Position numbers and translations under genes: made by a program. This document shows, in pieces, positions 57,937 to 64,000 of a stretch of DNA of 64,000 nucleotides (positions are counted from its first letter, which is position 1; each line of letters begins with the position of its first letter). The notes below the pieces were generated by a model, which worked only from the letters and a program-made list of their open reading frames with translations, was not told the origin of the DNA and made no database searches. The DNA comes from Membranipora membranacea (lineage: Eukaryota > Bryozoa > Gymnolaemata > Cheilostomatida > Membraniporidae). The DNA lies in contig OU612069.1 in assembly GCA_914767715.1 (NCBI GenBank), forward strand, positions 10,661,387 to 10,725,386. Direction: 5' to 3'.

Positions 57937-60900
57937 ATGACTGAGTTGGACGAGGATTTATCAGAGCCTACATGGCAGGACTTTACTCAGGATACCACAA
58001 TGCACGGAATCAGATATGTGAAGATGAAAGGTGTCACTAAACTACGCAGGTGTGTTTAAAATGCTTTGCTTGTGAATTAAAAATAAGATGATTTACATTT
58101 TTTTTGCACACCTACATTGTTGGTAAGAAATGTATAGTGGGCTGCCACCGTTGAAAGAGAAATTCACGTTTTTCCCGGTTTTTTTCCAGAATTTTCCAGA
58201 TTTTTCCAGATTTTTCCGGATTTTTCCGGATTTATCCAGATTTTTATACCAGATTTTTTTCCAGATTTTCTCACTTTTCAATGTTTTTTCAGAATTTTCC
58301 AGATTTTCGCAAAGAATTTTTCAGATGTAGTTCAAATCAATTTTCATTCAACTTTGCAGAGTAATGTGGATGGTGTTTCTGATTTTGGGCCTCGGCTACT
58401 TCTGTTTTGGGGCCTCTTTATTGTTTGATGATTTTGTGAGGAAAAAAACCGTAACAAAAGTCAAACTAAAAAATGCTGATAGCCTACCGGTAAGTTATTT
58501 ACCCCATGTAACAATATCCGAATAAGCAAACCTAAAGTGAAATGTTTGAAAAATCATTGAATCCTGTTACAAAGAATAGCTCAGATAGTTAGAACGCCAG
58601 CGTTGAAGGCCGAGGGTACAAATCACACTGCTGCCCGAGGACTACTGGGGCTTGGTTGAACCCCAGGTGTTCAACTTGCCAGCAAACAGAGAAAAAAACA
58701 GGCCCAGAAATTGCAGCCTCGCCTATGCTTCAGGGAGTGGCGTGCAATACGACCCACTGATTTCAATCATTTTCAATCATATTTTAAAAATCATATTTAA
58801 TATGTATGTATAAATACATCATGATATCTTGCGTAGCGCAATATCAATGTCAGAGTGAAAATAAGACACCATTTTAATTATAATAGAACATTCTTGTCAT
58901 CCAGGACCTGATTCAAGTCCTGATCATGTTGAGCTATTTTTCTTGTATCAAAAGCCAACATGGTCAATATTTCTATTGTTTTTAATATTTTATTTCTTCA
59001 AACAAACCTATAGCTCTATAATACTTTCAGTTTCCTACAGTGACAATCTGCAACAGGAACTTTTGGAAGAAATCAACGATTGAATTAGATGAGTATCCCC
59101 CAGATGTTAAAGAGACTGTTATTGAGCTCACAACGGATTTATACAATCTCAACAGGCAGACCCAGGATCCTAATGATAAGTAAGTAGGAGCTAGAAAAAC
59201 TGAATGCGCGGCGGGCACAAACAATCCATCATGAACGCTCCCCAAGTCGGACTCAAGCCAATGACTCCTGCTGCACAATCAACTGGTAGTGACTTGAAAG
59301 TGCAGTTAGTGGTTGCGCCATCTACCACCCCTGAAAAATAAGGTTGTAAGATGATATGTAACATGATAAGTATATACATTACTAGTCTGTGCCGCCTCCC
59401 CCTCCCCAACATGAAGAATCACACTGACACTGAATTTTACCTGTTACGATGTGTTTCTCCGATTGTATGTGCCTATTAAATGAAACTACCCTGTGTGTGC
59501 GCCCCTTATTGTAGAAACTCACTTACGGACGTTACATAAAACAACTTCAGAAGATAGATATAATATTTTCAATAGTATATCACTAGACCGTAATACTGAA
59601 GAATATTATTTTGTCTTGGCACCTTGAAAATCAGGCGCGTCCTACATAACCTATAACCTTTCAGCAGCTCTGTTCTTCCCTTTCAAGAATATTTTTCTCA
59701 AAGCAGATTAGGGTATCAACGAGTATCCCACAAAACATTACAATGTTGTAGAATCACATGTGTAAAATCAAGTCATGATGACGTGAAACCTATTTGAGCC
59801 TGCCATTATCTTTCAAGGGATCACTTGCATTCCTGGATGTTTCTCACATGTTTATTGAATTTAGTTTAGTTTAGTTCACTTAGTTTCTGGCCCTCATTGT
59901 GACATGTGAACATTAATATACCTTTGGTAGGTATAATTGGAGCAGTAGAGCCATGCATGTAATCAATGTGAACGAATCTCAAACCGAGGCCGTGTCGAAT
60001 GCTGTACTCGGTAATATGGCTCACACCGCTGAGGAGACATTTAAATCCTGTTTGGTCTATGGGGAGATGGTCAACTGCGGTGACTTATTTGTGACTGTCA
60101 AAACTGATGCGGGTGAGAGAGAGTAGACGAGAGCAAAGGCTTATCTCAATGCTCCGCATTTAGGTGTGCACATTGTGTATATTTGACCTCAGCGGCTGCA
60201 ACATCAACCCCACAATGCAACTTAAAGTACTGCTACAGTTATGGCAGTTTATAGTGCTTCGTATGGTACGATCATGGATTTCCTGTGAATATTTTAATAC
60301 TACAACAGTGGGGGCAGATGATATTGCTCCGTATGTCAGGCCACCAGGAACGATTGATTGTGGTTACTTTATGGCTTTCACATGAATATTTGAATTCCGA
60401 AAAAACTACTTAGTATCTTTAGCGCCTGATTTGCTACTGATAGACATCATGAAGGTGTGTTACATGTATAGAACTATCTTCATCCGATGCTGTTATGAGC
60501 TATGATGTTATTAAGTCTGTCAGCGGATATAACCATTGTTCGGTCATAACATAATTCATGTTCCCACAACCCCTAACATCTGATGTAACTGACGCACTGA
60601 CGAACTTAATATACATGTACATTGGACTAAACTATAGGGATTGAATTAATCTGAGATGGATATGCACTTTTATTCATCATTCTGTTACTTCCAGGTTTTT
60701 GTTTCCGTTACAACAAAGACGGCGATGTCACTGCTAATGTGGCAGGAGCTATGGGAGGCCTGATGCTAATTCTCGATGCCAAAGTATATGAGTATTACGC
60801 TGGGCCTTCGTCTTATTCTGAGGGTTTTGCTGTGAGTTTACTTCGATGATTGATGATATGCTTTGTGGTTGTAATATTCGGGGAAGGCTACTATGAGGAA

Positions 60901-63477
60901 ATGCTTTGGACACAACCATCGGCAACTTTTCTATGATTTATATTGTCTGCCATTAATTTTCCCTCTAGTTTTTCACAAGAAATGACAAAAAATCTGATTA
61001 CCCGATGGACCAAGAGTGTTTGTTTGCCAAAAGCTTGGAAGGTACTCTGATATGAAAGCGATCTCTAATCCTCATCCTAATCCTCAGTTATCGGCTATTT
61101 CATATGTACTAGCCATGAGATTTAAAATCCTCAATGCAGTGGGCACCTTACATTCCATTCATCAATAAAGCTCTTAGAGATCAATTTGCGAGTGAAAGTT
61201 CTCATCCTGATCATATAGAGCACAGGATGGAGTCATCCAAGAGTAGATCGTTACTCTCGGGCTGATTTCAATTGAAATTTAAATACAACAAAATACACAT
61301 TAAACACTTGACCTAAAGCTTCACCTCTGTGACATGAGTCAAAACTAAAAAACTCAAAAACAAACAAAAATGCAAAATGAACTTTAAGGCTATAGAAAAC
61401 ACTGAACACATTAGTTTGTATCAGATTGATTTTCAAAGTTATCTCAATGACACGCAACCAAGGAAGATTTACCAAAATGTGAGTGGTTATAGTTTCTCAT
61501 ATTTCTGTTGCCACCAGGGACTAGTAGTATATATCTGTGTATCAGTGTCTATGCCTTTTATCTTCAGGTGGCCTTACATCACAAAGATGAGGAGCCGATT
61601 ATGACAGGACTGAGTTATTCAGCTGGAGTATCAGCAGACACATCACTTATTGTGAGGACTACTGAGGTAATAAATCAATAACTCAACAGTGTAAACATGA
61701 GGTCAGGCGGACTGAAGTTAGAAAATGTAAATCAGTTTTGGTGCGGTTGTATGTTTGGTGCAAAACCAACATTGGGAGAGAGTAAAAAGAGTCGTGCTGG
61801 CAAGAAAAAAAAAACACAATTTCCATTAATGCGAAGATTACAAAGCGTTTGCACATCATTTCCTGACATGAGGAATCATATTTGACTCCTTGGTAAAGCA
61901 AATCACAAGCTCATCTAAAAATTTAAAAAATTCCCGTGGATCGTCACTTTTTCTCAGGAGAGATATTCAACATCTCATAAAAAATTATATCAAGAACTTC
62001 AATATCATTTTATTGTATGGTTTTCTAAGCTACTTCTATAATTCATTTTACTCCTCAGACAAAGAGAATCCCACCCCCAGCTGATTATGGTGAAGCGGAC
62101 TGCTTTGACGCAGAGACAATACCAAACCCTCTCCACTACTATGAGAAATATTCTGAGCAGGGTTGTAAGATTGAGTGTGAGACTGCCTATATACTCGAGC
62201 AATGTGGATGTCGGCGATACCTGAGCCCTGGTGTGTATATTTACCATTGATATTGATCAGTGGTAAAATACATAGCCGTGCTATTTGTAGAGATAAGCCA
62301 TCGGTATAAATCTTTGTCTCAGGATCTGAATAAAGCTATAAATCTGGCAGCTTTTACGTTATGCATTAATTGACATCTTAATAACAACTTTCAAAAACTC
62401 AGACAAGCTGCGTGACCAAAGTTTATAAGGGTCAGCTATTCTAGATTCTGAACTGTTGTAGGCCTATCAAATGTGAGAAATATGGTCCAGCAACAATACA
62501 TGGATAGCCATACTCTTGTTCAGGGTCAGATATGTACCCCTCATCCTTATAATATATATAAGTGTGCATATCCTACACAACTTTGGAGTTGCTCCCTCTT
62601 CGCCTGTAAGAAATAAGAAATTTTAAAGGACACAGGATGGTCCAGTCCTCAAACTCTGGCACCAGACAAACAAATCAACAAAACATCAAGCAATAATCAG
62701 AGTAGCATTTTACCAAACATGCATATTTTTTGTTCATCCTATATCTCTAGAGTGTTTATTCTTGATGTTTTGACAGCATTGAATGATACAGTGTGCTGTG
62801 CATTGAGAGTCCAGTTACTTTGTGTAAAACCTGCAATAGGTGAGTACGGTATTAATCTCAGCTTGTGTGTTAAATTAAAGAACTAAGATCCACCTGCAAA
62901 AAAGGAATTAATTGTGCCAAGTACAGTAAAGTCAGCATCATATACTTAAAGTATGTCTGCAAAATCTGCAAGTTTACGTACAGTCACCAGTCTCAGGTGA
63001 TTCGATTACGAAGAATTCAAATGTGTGTGTTAATGACATTGTAATTGTAATACAATGCAGTTTTAACCCAAAACTGGTAAGATCTCTGAGTCAAAATATT
63101 ACTAGTTATTACTGTCTAGATAATCTTAAGCATTGCATACATTCATATATATTAACATATATATATATATAATATATAGCTAAAGTCATTGACATTGAAG
63201 AACACATGGAATAAAACAAAGACTAAGTGTGTGCTTGACTTGTGAAATATTGCTCCCATACAGCGCTGTTATTCTTTTTGTAAATTTTTGAGAGGGCAAC
63301 AGTACATTTTGGTGACTTCTATGAATTATGTGGTTTTAGGGAGATTCAGGACTAATCCTAAACTACTGAAGGCATGTGACTGTAGAACACCGTGTCATGA
63401 TATCAAGTATAGCGCTGTGACGAGTAGCCTTAAATTTCCCAACTCCCAATATACTGCTATGAATATTCGTGATGATG
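57937..63477 (+). CDS. DEG/ENaC sodium channel subunit, ENaC-C (3' end beyond window)
   Basis: Nine exons visible: 57937-58049, 58360-58489, 59031-59179, 59931-60112, 60695-60831, 61568-61666, 62059-62230, 62777-62839, 63340-63477; 394 codons so far, all in phase. Exons 2-9 have exactly the lengths of their ENaC-A/B counterparts, so the two missing exons (111 and about 179 bp, with TM2) should follow after 64000. HG motif at residues 23-24 (TMHGIRY), TM1 VMWMVFLILGLGYFCFGASL, FPTVTICNRNFWKKS, then CKIECETAYILEQCGCRRY and LKACDCRTPC. It is clearly more diverged from A and B than they are from each other, except exon 6. The start codon is chosen by alignment with A and B; the upstream acceptor is unclear. 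Confidence 0.9.
58165..58325 (+). repeat. TTTTTCCAGA-type minisatellite, ENaC-C intron 1
   Basis: Irregular tandem of units such as TTTTTCCAGA and TTTTTCCGGA, about 12-15 copies. The unit resembles a polypyrimidine tract with 3' splice site (TTTTTCCAG), so it offers many AG decoys just upstream of the true exon 2 acceptor at 58359. Confidence 0.75.
58573..58765 (+). mobile_element. tRNA-derived SINE in ENaC-C intron 2
   Basis: Eroded head AATAGCTCAGATAGTTAGAAC, B-box-like GGCCGAGGGTACAAATC, then a body ending GCCTATGCTTCAGGGAGTGG, the tail shared with 46096-46230. It is older-looking than the other two copies and in the sense orientation of ENaC-C. Confidence 0.6.
62320..62575 (-). repeat. 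dispersed repeat family R1, copy 3
   Basis: Inverted relative to 1755-2085. On the plus strand it shows TTGTTCAGGGTCAGATATG and GTACCCCTCATCC, complementary to the start of copy 1. It lies in intron 7 of ENaC-C. Confidence 0.65.
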
Positions 63478-64000
63478 GTAAGCTTACCTTACAACGGGCA
63501 TCATACTGTCAAAAAGCACTACTCAAAGACTAATGCATGTAATAGTCAGGCAGTTACTTATGATAAAGTTTTGTCAGATTTGCATGGTAAAAAGATTCCC
63601 GTTCTCTGCATTATCACAGTCTCCCGGAGGTGCTTGTTTCTAGTATTGCACTTCCGGTTCACTGTGACAACATACTGCAAAGAATGTAAGTTACCTTCCC
63701 TTATGGGAGGCACTTTTACCACCCCAATGACTCATGCAAAGTATTGCAAAGCAAAGCATTGAATTTTTTTACCATTCAAATCCGACAAAACTGACGATAC
63801 CATGCATCGGTCTTTGGGTAGTTTTTAATTATGTGTGATTTCCATCAGCTACTGCGCTACCTGATATTTATTTTGAGCTGATACTGTTTTAAATGATCTA
63901 ATAGGTGTGATAAGGGAATTATCTTATGTTTAATATTATTAGTGAAAAAAGAAAAACATATGACATTGATGAGTTTGGTGCTTCAGATATGATAATAACT
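63478..64000. other. intron 9 of ENaC-C, running off the window
   Basis: By comparison with ENaC-A the next exon (about 111 bp, AMIADMKKNW-like) should follow. I do not see it before 64000, so it lies beyond the window end. Confidence 0.6.

Overview
The window looks like nuclear DNA from an invertebrate animal, probably a marine bilaterian. It is AT-rich, with many short GT-AG-spliced exons of animal protein families (DEG/ENaC channels, calcium-binding-type EGF modules, RING/B-box proteins, ARF-like GTPases). Introns and spacers are full of SINEs, MITE-like elements, LINE tails and minisatellites. I cannot place it to phylum; a spiralian is a guess. There are no operons, ribosome binding sites or prokaryotic features. 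All exon boundaries below were set by eye from splice signals and reading frame.

Left part (1-26.3 kb): a repeatedly duplicated block. A RING/B-box (TRIM-like) gene on the minus strand faces an ARF-like GTPase gene on the plus strand, head to head. Three RING exons survive (1257-1420, 14771-14944, 26144-26319) and two ARF bodies (2671-4112, 15685-16465). Only the third TRIM copy (18536-26319) is close to complete. The first RING exon has lost its start codon and several zinc ligands. The second TRIM copy keeps only a scrap of its B-box exon and carries an exon rich in GLFG motifs. Both ARF copies are broken. The two blocks act as mutual empty sites: a LINE tail sits only in block 1 and a 1,261-bp inverted-repeat transposon only in block 2. 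Also here are a large Arg/Ser/Cys decapeptide-repeat ORF (7036-8760, minus) and a satellite with 52- and 57-bp units (13276-14323).

Middle (26.3-40 kb): a complete eight-exon gene on the minus strand (27173-33015) for a secreted protein with a signal peptide and seven EGF modules, one per exon. It is followed by about 7 kb of spacer with simple repeats.

Right part (40-64 kb): three DEG/ENaC sodium-channel genes. ENaC-A (40392-47071, plus) and ENaC-B (56026-48605, minus) form a convergent inverted duplication of 11 exons each; every exon after the first has the same length, and they encode 497 and 499 residues. ENaC-C (57937 to beyond the window, plus) is more diverged but keeps the same exon sizes. 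Its exon 6 is almost identical to that of ENaC-A over 71 bp. In ENaC-B the end of exon 3 with its splice donor is repeated four times.

The most notable items are two SINEs whose 5' end matches the first 27 nt or so of U2 snRNA with target-site duplications, the splice-donor array in ENaC-B, the GLFG-rich exon beside a RING exon, and the transposon with an exact empty site in the paralogous block.
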